Assembly: GCF_000374445.1 (NCBI RefSeq)
Contig: NZ_KB894420.1
Location: 62,001 to 126,000, forward strand
Direction: 5' to 3'
Length of the DNA stretch: 64,000 nucleotides
From: Actinokineospora enzanensis DSM 44649
GTDB lineage: Bacteria; Actinomycetota; Actinomycetes; Mycobacteriales; Pseudonocardiaceae
In this document: one piece after another, positions 31,202 to 39,805 of the stretch
Numbering within the stretch: the first letter of the stretch is position 1
Layout of the letters: each line of letters begins with the position of its first letter
Translations under genes and position numbers: made by a program
The notes under the pieces: model-generated
What the model saw: only the letters and a program-made list of their open reading frames with translations
Databases searched by the model: none
What the model was told of the DNA's origin: nothing

Positions 31202-31795
31202 TCACCGTAGGGCGGGTGGCAGCTCGGCCGGATCGCCCAGCGGCCAGTCGAGCGGGTCGGGGCCGAGCCCGGTCAGCTCGCGCAGCTGCAGGACGCACCA
31301 CGGGGACACCGCGCGGGTACCGGCCGCCACCGACGCGGTGAACTCCGTCCACGGCACCCACTCGACCGAGTCCACCTCGTCCGGGTTCGGTCGCGGTGTG
31401 TCCTCCACCACCACCCGGTACACCGGGCACATCTCGTTCTCCACCACGCCGTTGCCCATCTCGGCGCGATAGCGGAACCGCGGCAGGACCAGCTCCACCT
31501 TGTGCGGTCCGGACAGTCCCAGCTCGTCGACGAGCCTGCGGGCGACCGCCTCCTCGGGGGCCTCGCCCGGCGCCGGGTGCCCGCAGCAGGAGTTCGTCCA
31601 CACGCCCGGCCAGGTCCGCTTGTGCGTGGCCCGCCGGGTGAGCAGGAACCGACCCGCGCGGTCGAACACGTAGCTGGAGAACGCCAGGTGCAACGGGGTG
31701 TCCGCGTGGTGCACGGTGGCCTTGTCGGCCACCCCCGCCGCGTGCCCGGCCTCGTCCAGCAACACGACCCGCTCGACCTGCTCGATGATCGTCAC
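31202..31795 (-). CDS. idi: Isopentenyl-diphosphate delta-isomerase, type 1
   Basis: This 197-residue metal-dependent enzyme interconverts IPP and DMAPP. Hallmarks are [19 protein letters not shown], the catalytic cysteine region [11 protein letters not shown], the Nudix-like segment [14 protein letters not shown] and the catalytic glutamate in [11 protein letters not shown]. The GTG at 31795 is the start. It stands between argS and the glycosyltransferase pair, all transcribed leftwards. Type 1 IDI supports isoprenoid supply (menaquinone, carotenoids, terpenes). Confidence 0.95.
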   Translation of the reverse strand: MTIIEQVERVVLLDEAGHAAGVADKATVHHADTPLHLAFSSYVFDRAGRFLLTRRATHKRTWPGVWTNSCCGHPAPGEAPEEAVARRLVDELGLSGPHKVELVLPRFRYRAEMGNGVVENEMCPVYRVVVEDTPRPNPDEVDSVEWVPWTEFTASVAAGTRAVSPWCVLQLRELTGLGPDPLDWPLGDPAELPPALR

Positions 31796-31847
31796 CGGGT
31801 CACTGTGCCGGTCCGGTCCGGGTCGGGCAACCCGGATCGGACCCGTC

Positions 31848-33578
31848 TCACAGTTCGTGCGGCGCGGCGATGCCCAGCAGGTCCAGGCCCAGGGTCAGCA
31901 CGTCCGAGGTGACCTTCGTGAGCACCAGCCGGGACGCCCTGGTCTCGGCCGGGACGTCCGAGCGCAGCACCGGGCAGGTGTCGTAGAAGGCGGTGAACGC
32001 CGTGGCCGCCTCGTACAGGTACGCGCACAGCTTGTGCGGCGCGTACGCCTCCACCGTCGCCGCCAGCGCGGCGGGCAGCTGCAGCAGCTTGAGCACCAGT
32101 GCACGCTCGGCGGGCTCGGTGATGAGCACCTCGCCCGCGGGCTCCTGCCCGGCCTTGCGCAGCACTGAGTGCGCGCGCGCGTTGGCGTACTGCAGGTAGA
32201 CGGAGGTGTTGCCCTCCTTGGCGAGCATCCGCGACCAGGTGAACACGTAGTCCTTTTCCCGGTCGTTGGACAGGTCGGCGTACTTGACCGCGCCGATGCC
32301 CACCGCGCGGGCCACCTCCACCTGTCGGTCGGAGTCCAAAGAGGACCGTTCGGCGACGGTCTTCGCCGCCTGCTGCACGGCTTCCTCCAGCAGCTCGACC
32401 AGCTTCACCGAGCCGCCAGCCCTGGTGCGGATGGTTTTGCCGTCCTCGCCGAGGATCGTGCCGAATCCGATGTGGACGGCCGTGTGCGCGTCGGTCAGGT
32501 AGCCCGCCTGCCGGGAGGCGGCGAACACCATCTGGAAGTGCTGCGCCTGCGGCATGCCCACCACGTACAGCAGGTCGGACATGCCCCGCTCGGCCGCCCA
32601 GTACCGGGCGGTGGCCAGGTCGGTGCTGGCGTAGCCGTAGCCGCCGTCGCTCTTGCGCACGATCAGCGGCAGCGGGTCGCCCTCCCGGTTGGCGAACCCG
32701 GGCGGGAACACGCACACCGCGCCGTCGCTGATCGTGGTCAGTCCCTTGGCGTCGAGGTCCTCGATCACCGCGTCCAGGTAGGGGTTGTAGAAGCTCTCGC
32801 CGTAGATGTCGCCGGGGGTGAGCAGGATGCCCAGCAGCTCGTAGACCTTCTGGAAGTACCGGGTGGACTCGCCGACCAGCTCCCGCCACAGCGTCAGCGT
32901 CGCCTCGTCGCCGCCCTGCAGCGCCACCACCCTGGCCCTGGACCGCTCGGCGAACGCCGGGTCGGCGTCGAACTTGGCCCGCGCCTCCTGGTAGAAGCGG
33001 TTGAGGTCGCTGATGCCGGTGTCCGCCGAGTGGCCTTCGTCGACCAGGTGCTCGATGAGCATGCCGAACGGGGTACCCCAGTCGCCCAGGTGGTTGTGCG
33101 GGGTGACCTCGTGCCCGGCGAAACGCAGCAGCCGCAGCACCGCGTCGCCGATGATCGACGACCGCAGGTGCCCGATGTGCATCTCCTTGGCCACGTTCGG
33201 GCTGGAGTAGTCCAGCGCGTACCGCCGCGGCTCCTCGGCCGCGGGTACGCCCAGCCGCGGGTCGCCGAGCAGTCCGGCCGCCCGCGCGCGCAGCCACTCG
33301 TCCCGCAGCCGCAGGTTCACGAATCCGGGCCCGGCCACCTCCGGCGGCTCGACCATGTCCGCGGCGTCCAAGTGGTCCACGATGGCCTGCGCCACCTCGC
33401 GCGGCGCCTTGCCGATCCGCTTGGCCAGGCTCATCGCCGCGTTGCACTGGTAGTCGGCACCCTCGCGGGTGGACGGTCGGACGACGGCCTCGACCGGTGT
33501 GATCTCCACGCCAAGGCCGCGGCGCAGCGCCCCGGCCACCCGGGCACCCAGTTCGAGTCCGACATCTCCGTGCGCCAC
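31848..33578 (-). CDS. argS: Arginyl-tRNA synthetase
   Basis: This 576-residue class Ia synthetase has the N-terminal Arg-tRNA additional domain (residues 1-85), [21 protein letters not shown] (HIGH motif) and [14 protein letters not shown]. In place of KMSKS it has the degenerate [17 protein letters not shown], as usual for ArgRS. The C-terminal anticodon-binding domain runs from [11 protein letters not shown] to [10 protein letters not shown]. The GTG start at 33578 has GGTGAGGAGGTGCC upstream. It charges tRNA-Arg. Many actinomycetes carry a second argS, so this copy may or may not be the only one. Confidence 0.97.
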   Translation of the reverse strand: MAHGDVGLELGARVAGALRRGLGVEITPVEAVVRPSTREGADYQCNAAMSLAKRIGKAPREVAQAIVDHLDAADMVEPPEVAGPGFVNLRLRDEWLRARAAGLLGDPRLGVPAAEEPRRYALDYSSPNVAKEMHIGHLRSSIIGDAVLRLLRFAGHEVTPHNHLGDWGTPFGMLIEHLVDEGHSADTGISDLNRFYQEARAKFDADPAFAERSRARVVALQGGDEATLTLWRELVGESTRYFQKVYELLGILLTPGDIYGESFYNPYLDAVIEDLDAKGLTTISDGAVCVFPPGFANREGDPLPLIVRKSDGGYGYASTDLATARYWAAERGMSDLLYVVGMPQAQHFQMVFAASRQAGYLTDAHTAVHIGFGTILGEDGKTIRTRAGGSVKLVELLEEAVQQAAKTVAERSSLDSDRQVEVARAVGIGAVKYADLSNDREKDYVFTWSRMLAKEGNTSVYLQYANARAHSVLRKAGQEPAGEVLITEPAERALVLKLLQLPAALAATVEAYAPHKLCAYLYEAATAFTAFYDTCPVLRSDVPAETRASRLVLTKVTSDVLTLGLDLLGIAAPHEL

Positions 33579-34448
33579 CCTGGCACCTCCTCACCGTCGG
33601 TGACCAGTATTCCAGGGGGCCGCACCCGACTTTCCCGGCAGTCCCGGGGTGGACCGGGATGGATCGCCCGCCCGCCCGGCGGTGCTGGTCGCGCCGGGCG
33701 GGTGGGCGGGCCTGGCGGCCGGACGGCGGGGTCCGGCCGGGGTATGGCGGTGGAGGCCGCCGCCCGTGCGGTGGGGGCGGCCTCCACGGCCCTTCGGAGC
33801 CCCTGGTGCGGGACAGGCTCCGGCGCAGTGGTCGGGAGGGCGCGGCGGCACCCGCCGTGCGGGCACCGCCGTCGCCACGTGTTCCCCCGGTCCCCGGGGG
33901 GAGCGGTCGCGCGCCGCGGTCACCGTCCCCCGGTCGCAGGGTCCCGGCGGCCCCAGCCCTCGATGGAGTTCGCCGGATGGTGGAGTGGTGTTCGCTTCGC
34001 GTGGAACGATGTCAGTATTTGTTAACCGCCGTGAACCTGACAAGGCACCGGGCCGGTGGGGTTTTTACCGTTCCCAGTACTGCGTCCGCCCGCGGCCGGA
34101 TCCCGCGCCCCGCAACGGGATGCCGCTCGAACGTCCTTTGTGGATGGTCACACCGGCGCGGTGGTCGTGCGTACACCACACGGTGGCCTGGCTGGGATCG
34201 CGACCGTTCGCCCGCCGTGCTCGGTCCGACTCCGTTCACGGCTCGCAATGGATCACAGTCGACCCATTGCCGGGCGGATTCCCCCGCCACGCGGACCGGG
34301 CGGGCGACGACCGGGCGTCGTGCCCCGGTCACGAACTGTTCCCCCTCCGGCGGTTGCGCATGTCGGGCAGCGCTGCCAGCATGCTGGGGGCACATCCGGC
34401 AATGGGTCACCAAACGAACCTTTACGACCCGCGCGAGGAGGTCGGCTC
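33579..34448. other. 870-base non-coding region with hairpin
   Basis: No frame here looks like a real gene; the open frames on both strands are Pro/Arg-rich shadows of GC bias. A strong hairpin, GTGGAGGCCGCC/GGCGGCCTCCAC, lies at 33750-33787. An AT-richer stretch at 34005-34055 (around GTCAGTATTTGTTAACC) is the best promoter candidate for the downstream operon, leaving a leader of roughly 400 bases. Confidence 0.55.
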
Positions 34449-35810
34449 ATGCGCGACGGCGACCGGCTCACCCCGGACCGGCTGCGGGAACTGGTCGCGG
34501 CGGGTCGGGTGGACACCGTGCTGGTCGCGCTGACCGACATGCAGGGCAGGCTGCAGGGCAAGCGGTGCTCGGCCCGCTACTTCCTCGACGAGGTGCTCGC
34601 GCACGGCACCGAGGCCTGTGACTACCTGCTGGCCGTCGATGTGGAAATGAACACCGTCCCCGGTTTCCGGTCCTCCTCCTGGGATCTCGGCTATGGCGAC
34701 CTCGTGCTCCGCCCGGACCCGGCCACCCTGCGCCCGCTGCCCTGGCACGAGGGCACCGCGCTGGTGCTCGCCGACGTGGAGCTGGTCGGCGGTGGCCCGG
34801 TCACCGTCTCCCCGCGCCAGGTGCTGCGCCGCCAGCTCGACCGGCTCGCCGCGCGCGGACTCACCGCCTTCGTCGGCACCGAGCTGGAGTTCCTGCTCTT
34901 CACCGACACCTACGAGCAGGCCTGGCGCTCCGGCTACCGGGACCTCACCGCGGCCAACCAGTACAATGTGGACTACTCGCTGCTTGGCACCGGCCGGGTC
35001 GAGCCGGTGCTGCGCGCCATCCGCCAGGGCATGGCGGGCGCCGGGATGTACGTCGAGTCGGCCAAGGGCGAGTGCAACCCCGGCCAGCACGAGATCGCCT
35101 TCCGCTACACCGACGCGCTGACGACCTGCGACAACCACGTCGTCTACAAGACCGGCGCCAAGGAGATCGCGGCCGCGCACGGGATGAGCCTGACATTCAT
35201 GTCCAAGTACGACGCGCGCGAGGGCAACTCCTGCCACATCCACCTGAGCCTGCGCGCCGACGACGGCACGCCGGTCATGGCGGGCGACGGCGAGCACGGC
35301 TTCGCCCCGCTGATGCGGCACTTCCTCGCCGGTCAGCTGGCCTGCCTGCCCGAGCTCACCTACTTCCACGCGCCGAACATCAACTCCTACAAGCGGTTCG
35401 CGGACGGTTCGTTCGCCCCGACCGCGTTGGCCTGGGGCGTGGACAACCGCACCTGCGCGCTGCGCGTGGTCGGTCACGGCGAGTCGCTGCGGGTGGAGAA
35501 CCGGGTGCCGGGCGGCGACGTCAACCCCTATCTCGCGGTCGCCGCCATGATCGCGGCTGGCCTGCACGGCATCGACCATGAGCTGCCGCTGGAACCCGCC
35601 ACCACCGGCAACGCCTACACCGCCGACAAGCCCCGCGTCCCCGCCACCCTGCGGGACGCGGCCGACCGGCTGGCCGACAGCACGGTCGCGCGCGAGGCGT
35701 TCGGCGCCGAGGTGGTCGAGCACTACCGCAACGCCGCGCGGGTCGAGCAGCGCGCCTTCGACGCGGCCGTCACCGACTGGGAGCGCGTGCGTGGCTTCGA
35801 ACGCCTCTGA
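34449..35810 (+). CDS. Glutamine synthetase-like gamma-glutamylamine ligase (GlnA3/PuuA type)
   Basis: This 453-residue protein has the glutamine synthetase fold: beta-grasp N-domain with LVALTDMQGRLQGKR, the metal-site GTELEFLLF, ESAKGECNPGQHEI, the ATP/metal-site GNSCHIHLSL, HAPNINSYKRF and the C-terminal arginine site RVENRVPGGDVNPYLAV. The adenylylation-loop tyrosine of true GlnA is not seen. With the next genes it matches a gamma-glutamylation route: the enzyme would join glutamate to a polyamine or monoamine. The ATG at 34449 has GAGGAGG upstream. The amine substrate is inferred from context only. Confidence 0.9.
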   Translation: MRDGDRLTPDRLRELVAAGRVDTVLVALTDMQGRLQGKRCSARYFLDEVLAHGTEACDYLLAVDVEMNTVPGFRSSSWDLGYGDLVLRPDPATLRPLPWHEGTALVLADVELVGGGPVTVSPRQVLRRQLDRLAARGLTAFVGTELEFLLFTDTYEQAWRSGYRDLTAANQYNVDYSLLGTGRVEPVLRAIRQGMAGAGMYVESAKGECNPGQHEIAFRYTDALTTCDNHVVYKTGAKEIAAAHGMSLTFMSKYDAREGNSCHIHLSLRADDGTPVMAGDGEHGFAPLMRHFLAGQLACLPELTYFHAPNINSYKRFADGSFAPTALAWGVDNRTCALRVVGHGESLRVENRVPGGDVNPYLAVAAMIAAGLHGIDHELPLEPATTGNAYTADKPRVPATLRDAADRLADSTVAREAFGAEVVEHYRNAARVEQRAFDAAVTDWERVRGFERL

Positions 35811-36528
35811 CCCCGAGCGGCCCCCGCTCATCGGCCTGACCACCTACCTGGAACCGGCCACCTTCGGCATCTGGGAGACCGACGCCGCCGTGCTGCACCG
35901 CGACTACCTGGACGCGGTCCGCGCCGCGGGCGGCAACCCGGTGCTGATCCCGCCGATCGGCGACTGGCGGGCGGAGACGGTGGCCTGGCTGGACGGGCTG
36001 GTGCTGGTCGGCGGCGCCGACCTGGACCCGAGGCACTACGGCCAGGCCCCGCACCCGACCACCGGCACCCCGCAGCCGCTGCGCGACACCGCCGAGCTGG
36101 CCCTGGTGCGTGCCGCCCTGGAGCTCGACCTGCCCATGCTGGCGGTGTGTCGGGGCATGCAGCTGCTCAACGTCGCTCTCGGCGGCACCCTGCACCAGCA
36201 CACCCCGGAGATCGTCGGCACCAGCGACCACCAGCCGCAGGTGGCCATGTTCGGCAAGACCGAGGTGCGGGTGCTGCCCGGTTCCCGGCTCGCGGACGTG
36301 GTCGGCGAGTCGGTGGACGCGCTCTGCTACCACCACCAGTCGCTGGACCTGGTGGCCGAGGGTCTGCGCGTGGTGGCCACCGCCGCGGACGGCACCGTGG
36401 AGGCGGTCGAGCTGGACGGCGCCCGGTTCGTGCTGGGTGTGCAGTCGCACCCGGAGCAGAACACCGACGACGTCCGCATGTTCGCCGCGCTGGTGCGCGC
36501 GGCCTGCCAGCGAAGGGAATCCCGGTGA
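35791..36528 (+). CDS. Class I glutamine amidotransferase, peptidase C26 (PuuD type)
   Basis: This 245-residue gamma-glutamyl hydrolase-like enzyme has the nucleophile cysteine in LAVCRGMQLLNVALGG, GLVLVGGADLDPRHYG, and the histidine/glutamate pair in QSHPEQN. It would release glutamate from gamma-glutamylated intermediates. The GTG start at 35791 overlaps the ligase gene by 20 bases and has GGAG 8 bases upstream. Overlap with neighbours on both sides supports one operon. Confidence 0.9.
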   Translation: MASNASDPERPPLIGLTTYLEPATFGIWETDAAVLHRDYLDAVRAAGGNPVLIPPIGDWRAETVAWLDGLVLVGGADLDPRHYGQAPHPTTGTPQPLRDTAELALVRAALELDLPMLAVCRGMQLLNVALGGTLHQHTPEIVGTSDHQPQVAMFGKTEVRVLPGSRLADVVGESVDALCYHHQSLDLVAEGLRVVATAADGTVEAVELDGARFVLGVQSHPEQNTDDVRMFAALVRAACQRRESR

Positions 36529-37886
36529 CCGATCTCGCCGTGTTCAACCCGGCCACCGCCGAGCTGATCGCGTCGGTGCCCGCGCTCGGGGTGGTGGAGA
36601 CCGATGTGGCGATCGCCCGCGCGCACGCCGCGTTCCCGGCCTGGCGCGCGGTGGCGCCCGCGGACCGCGCCCGGCTGCTGCGCCGGTTCGCCGACGCCGT
36701 GGACGCCGACCTGGAGAACCTCGCCCGGATCGAGGTCGCCAACGCGGGCCACACGATCGGCAACGCGCGCTGGGAGGCGGGCAACGTCCGGGACGTGCTG
36801 CACTACTTCGCGGGTGTGCCGGAGCGGCTGTCCGGCAGGCAGATCCCGGTGGCGGGCGGGGTGGACATCACCTTCGCCGAGCCGCTGGGCGTGGTCGGCG
36901 TGATCGTGCCGTGGAACTTCCCGATGCCGATCGCCGCCTGGGGGTTCGCGCCCGCGCTGGCCGCGGGCAACACGGTGGTGCTCAAGCCCGCCGAGCTGAC
37001 CCCGCTGACCGCGCTGCGGCTGGCCGAGCTGGCCCGTCAGGCGGGCATCCCGGCCGAGGTGTTCCAGGTACTGCCGGGGGAGGGGCCGGTGGTGGGGGAG
37101 CGGTTCGTCACCCACCCGCTGGTCCGCAAGATCGTGTTCACCGGGTCCACCCGGGTCGGCAAGCGGATCATGGCCGGGTGCGCCGACCAGGTGAAGCGGC
37201 TGACGCTGGAGCTGGGCGGCAACAACGCCAACATTGTGTTCGCGGACGCCGACCTGGCGAAGGCCGCCGCGACCGCGCCGTACGCGGTGTTCGACAACGC
37301 TGGCCAGGATTGCTGCGCGCGGTCCCGCGTGCTGGTCGAGCACTCGGTGTACGAAGAGTTCCTCGGGCTGTTCGAGCAGGCGGTCCGCCGGGTCGTGGTC
37401 GGCGACCCGGCCGACGAGGCCACCGAGATGGGGCCGCTGATCTCGGCCGACCACCTGGCCCACGTGCAGTCCTATGTGGACAACGCGCCGGTTGCCTGCC
37501 GGGGCACCGCGCCGGACGGGCCCGGCTTCTGGTTCCCGCCCACCGTCCTCGGTCCGATCCCGGCCGACCACCCGGCCGTCGCCGAGGAGGTGTTCGGGCC
37601 GGTGGTCGCCGTGCTGCCGTTCACCGACGAGGCCGACGCGGTCCGCCAGGCCAACGCCACCGAGTACGGCCTTGCCTGCTCCCTGTGGACCCGCGACGTC
37701 GGCCGCGCCCTGCGCGTCGCCCGCGCTGTCGAGGCGGGCAACCTCTCGGTCAACTCGCACGCGTCGGTCCGCTACTCGACCCCGTTCGGCGGCGTCAAGC
37801 AGTCCGGTCTTGGCCGCGAGCTGGGACCCGACGCGGTCGCCGCGTTCACCGAGACCAAGAACGTCTTCCTCGACACGCAGGAGTGA
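36525..37886 (+). CDS. Aldehyde dehydrogenase (PuuC-like)
   Basis: This 453-residue NAD(P)-dependent enzyme has VPWNFPMPIAAWGFAPALA, KPAELTPLTALRLAE, the cofactor loop FTGSTRVGKRIM, the general-base glutamate in LTLELGGNNANIVF, the catalytic cysteine in NAGQDCCARSRV, EEVFGPVVAVLPF and STPFGGVKQSGLGRE. In the operon it would oxidise the gamma-glutamyl aminoaldehyde or a free aminoaldehyde to the acid. It starts at a GTG overlapping the previous stop. The cysteine pair at the active site is unremarkable in the family. Confidence 0.93.
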   Translation: MTDLAVFNPATAELIASVPALGVVETDVAIARAHAAFPAWRAVAPADRARLLRRFADAVDADLENLARIEVANAGHTIGNARWEAGNVRDVLHYFAGVPERLSGRQIPVAGGVDITFAEPLGVVGVIVPWNFPMPIAAWGFAPALAAGNTVVLKPAELTPLTALRLAELARQAGIPAEVFQVLPGEGPVVGERFVTHPLVRKIVFTGSTRVGKRIMAGCADQVKRLTLELGGNNANIVFADADLAKAAATAPYAVFDNAGQDCCARSRVLVEHSVYEEFLGLFEQAVRRVVVGDPADEATEMGPLISADHLAHVQSYVDNAPVACRGTAPDGPGFWFPPTVLGPIPADHPAVAEEVFGPVVAVLPFTDEADAVRQANATEYGLACSLWTRDVGRALRVARAVEAGNLSVNSHASVRYSTPFGGVKQSGLGRELGPDAVAAFTETKNVFLDTQE

Positions 37887-37888
37887 AC

Positions 37889-38665
37889 ATGACGCAGGAC
37901 GGGCGACGGCTGGCAGGCCGGGTCGCCGTGGTGACGGGCGGGGCCAGTGGAATCGGGCTGGCCTCGGTGCACAGGCTCGCGGCCGAGGGGGCCAGGGTGG
38001 TGGTCGGCGACGTCGACCAGGACGGCGGGGCGGCCGCGGCCGAGGCGGTGGACGGGCTGTTCGTGCGGGTCGACGTGACCGACGAGGCCCAGGTCGAGGC
38101 CCTGTTCCAGGCCGCTGTCGACACCTACGGCAGCGTGGACGTGGCGTTCAACAACGCGGGCATCTCCCCGCCGGAGGACGACTCCATCCTCACCACCGGC
38201 CTGGACGCCTGGCGCCGGGTGCAGGAGGTCAACCTGACCTCGGTGTTCCTCTGCAGCAAGCACGCCATCGGCCACATGCGCCGCCAGGGCCGCGGCTCGG
38301 TGATCAACACGGCCTCGTTCGTCGCGGTCATGGGCGCGGCCACCTCGCAGGTCTCCTACACCGCGTCCAAGGGCGGCGTGCTGGCCCTGAGCCGGGAGCT
38401 GGGCGTGCAGTTCGCCCGTGAGGGCATCCGCGTCAACGCGCTGTGCCCCGGCCCGGTGAACACGCCGCTGCTGCGCGAGCTGTTCGCCAAGGACCCCGAG
38501 CGGGCCGCGCGCAGGCTCGTGCACATCCCGCTGGGCCGCTTCGCCGAGCCCGAGGAGATCGCCGCCGCCGTCGCGTTCCTCGCCAGCGACGACTCCTCGT
38601 TCATGACCGCCTCCTCGTTCCTGGTCGACGGGGGCATCTCGGGTGCCTATGTCACTCCCCTCTGA
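37889..38665 (+). CDS. Short-chain dehydrogenase/reductase
   Basis: This 258-residue classical SDR has the cofactor loop TGGASGIGLA, the acidic GDVDQD that favours NAD, NNAG, the catalytic serine region and YTASKGG (YxxxK), and the C-terminal FLVDGGISGAYVTPL. It may oxidise a hydroxy intermediate of the same amine catabolic route. It starts 3 bases after the aldehyde dehydrogenase stop; the next gene begins inside its end. Confidence 0.92.
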   Translation: MTQDGRRLAGRVAVVTGGASGIGLASVHRLAAEGARVVVGDVDQDGGAAAAEAVDGLFVRVDVTDEAQVEALFQAAVDTYGSVDVAFNNAGISPPEDDSILTTGLDAWRRVQEVNLTSVFLCSKHAIGHMRRQGRGSVINTASFVAVMGAATSQVSYTASKGGVLALSRELGVQFAREGIRVNALCPGPVNTPLLRELFAKDPERAARRLVHIPLGRFAEPEEIAAAVAFLASDDSSFMTASSFLVDGGISGAYVTPL

Positions 38666-39368
38666 GCCGGTCCCGCAGGTCCTCGCCGACGCGCTGTTCC
38701 GCCCGGTCCGGGCGGGCAACGCGTTCGAGGAGACGATGGAACGCATGCTCCAGGCCATCCGCCTTGGCGTCGTCCCCCCGGGCGGCAGGCTCCCGCCCGA
38801 ACGGGAGCTGGCCGCCCGCCTGGGGGTGAGCCGCGTCACTCTCCGCGAGGCGCTGCGCGCCCTCCAGGAAGCGGGCTACGTCGAGTCCCGCCGCGGCCGG
38901 TACGGCGGCACCTTCGTCCGCCCGACCTCCGCCGACAACCTGCCCCTGCCGCCCCCGGGCGACCTGGAGGACACCCTCACGCTCCGCCTTGCCCTGGAGA
39001 CCGGTGCCGCCGAGGCCGCGGCCGCGCGCGCCCTCACCCCGCAGTCCCGCCGCCACCTCCGCGCCCGCCTGGACGACTGCACCGCCGCCCCGCTGGCCGA
39101 CTACCGCCGCACCGACTCCCGCCTCCACCTGGCCATCGCCGAGGCGACCGGCGCGCCGTCGCTGACCGGGGCGGTGGCCGACGTCCGTACCCGCCTGAAC
39201 GCCCTGCTCGCGTCGATCCCGCTGATCCCCACCAACATCGAGCACTCGGACGACCAGCACCGCGCCATCATCGACGCCATCCTCGCGGGCGATCCCGTGG
39301 CCGCTCGTACCGCGATGGCCGAGCACATCTCCGGTACCGCGTCCCTCCTGCGCGGCTTCCTCGCCTGA
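38649..39368 (+). CDS. FadR-type GntR-family regulator
   Basis: This 239-residue regulator has an N-terminal winged helix (LPPERELAARLGVSRVTLREALRAL, ESRRGRYGGTFV) and a C-terminal all-helical FCD-type ligand domain with metal-site residues (DSRLHLAIAEATG, HRAIIDAILAGD, MAEHISG). The start is ATG 38649, overlapping the SDR end by 17 bases; GTG 38643 is possible. As the last gene of the operon it is the likely repressor of the pathway, responding to an intermediate. Confidence 0.92.
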   Translation: MSLPSEPVPQVLADALFRPVRAGNAFEETMERMLQAIRLGVVPPGGRLPPERELAARLGVSRVTLREALRALQEAGYVESRRGRYGGTFVRPTSADNLPLPPPGDLEDTLTLRLALETGAAEAAAARALTPQSRRHLRARLDDCTAAPLADYRRTDSRLHLAIAEATGAPSLTGAVADVRTRLNALLASIPLIPTNIEHSDDQHRAIIDAILAGDPVAARTAMAEHISGTASLLRGFLA

Positions 39369-39805
39369 GGACTGTCCACATGGTTCTCGGGATCGACCGT
39401 GGTTTCGTCCTGGTCGTCGTGGGTGTATCGGGCCTCTGGAGATCTTTTCGCCGGTTATCCACACCCTGGTCGGTTCAATCGCGGGTTTGGTCGCGGGGTA
39501 TCGACCTCGGGCAAGATCGCATGACTTTCCGGGCGGGCGGCGTTTCGCGTCGGGATGGAGCAAGGAATGAGGCGAGGAGTATTCATGCGGGGCATCGGTG
39601 TCGGATTCGGGTCGCGGGAGATCATTGCGCGGACGGATTTGTCCACGGATGTCGGTAAGCTGGATTCGGGCGGCGGAGGCGGGCAACCCCGGGGCTGTCC
39701 GGGTCGTGTCTCCTGGGGGGATGGCCGGACTCACGCCATGGGAACGCCCGGGTGACCTATCGTCTTCGCAACGGACCGGCATCGAACGGCGCAGGGAGTG
39801 GACAG
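39369..39805. other. Intergenic region before the sortase gene
   Basis: No convincing gene is seen. The first 230 bases are AT-richer for this genome. The segment 39680-39770 is very G/C-rich, with several short complementary runs (CCCCGGGG, CCTGGGGGGAT, CGCCCGGG) and may be a structured leader of the sortase mRNA. I could not match it to a riboswitch class. Confidence 0.4.

Noticed and set aside
31473-34043. Several long plus-strand frames over argS and the following gap
   Set aside because: They are GC-bias shadows; argS and idi on the minus strand carry full sets of family motifs.
34015-34050. GlnR box upstream of the glutamine synthetase-like gene
   Set aside because: GTTAACCGCCGTGAAC resembles the GTnAC-n6-GAAAC pattern only partly (mismatches in both halves) and is about 420 bases from the start codon; not strong enough to list.
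39680-39770. c-di-AMP (ydaO) riboswitch before the sortase gene
   Set aside because: The region is G/C-rich with short complementary runs, but I could not find the conserved ydaO blocks, so only a possible structured leader is noted.
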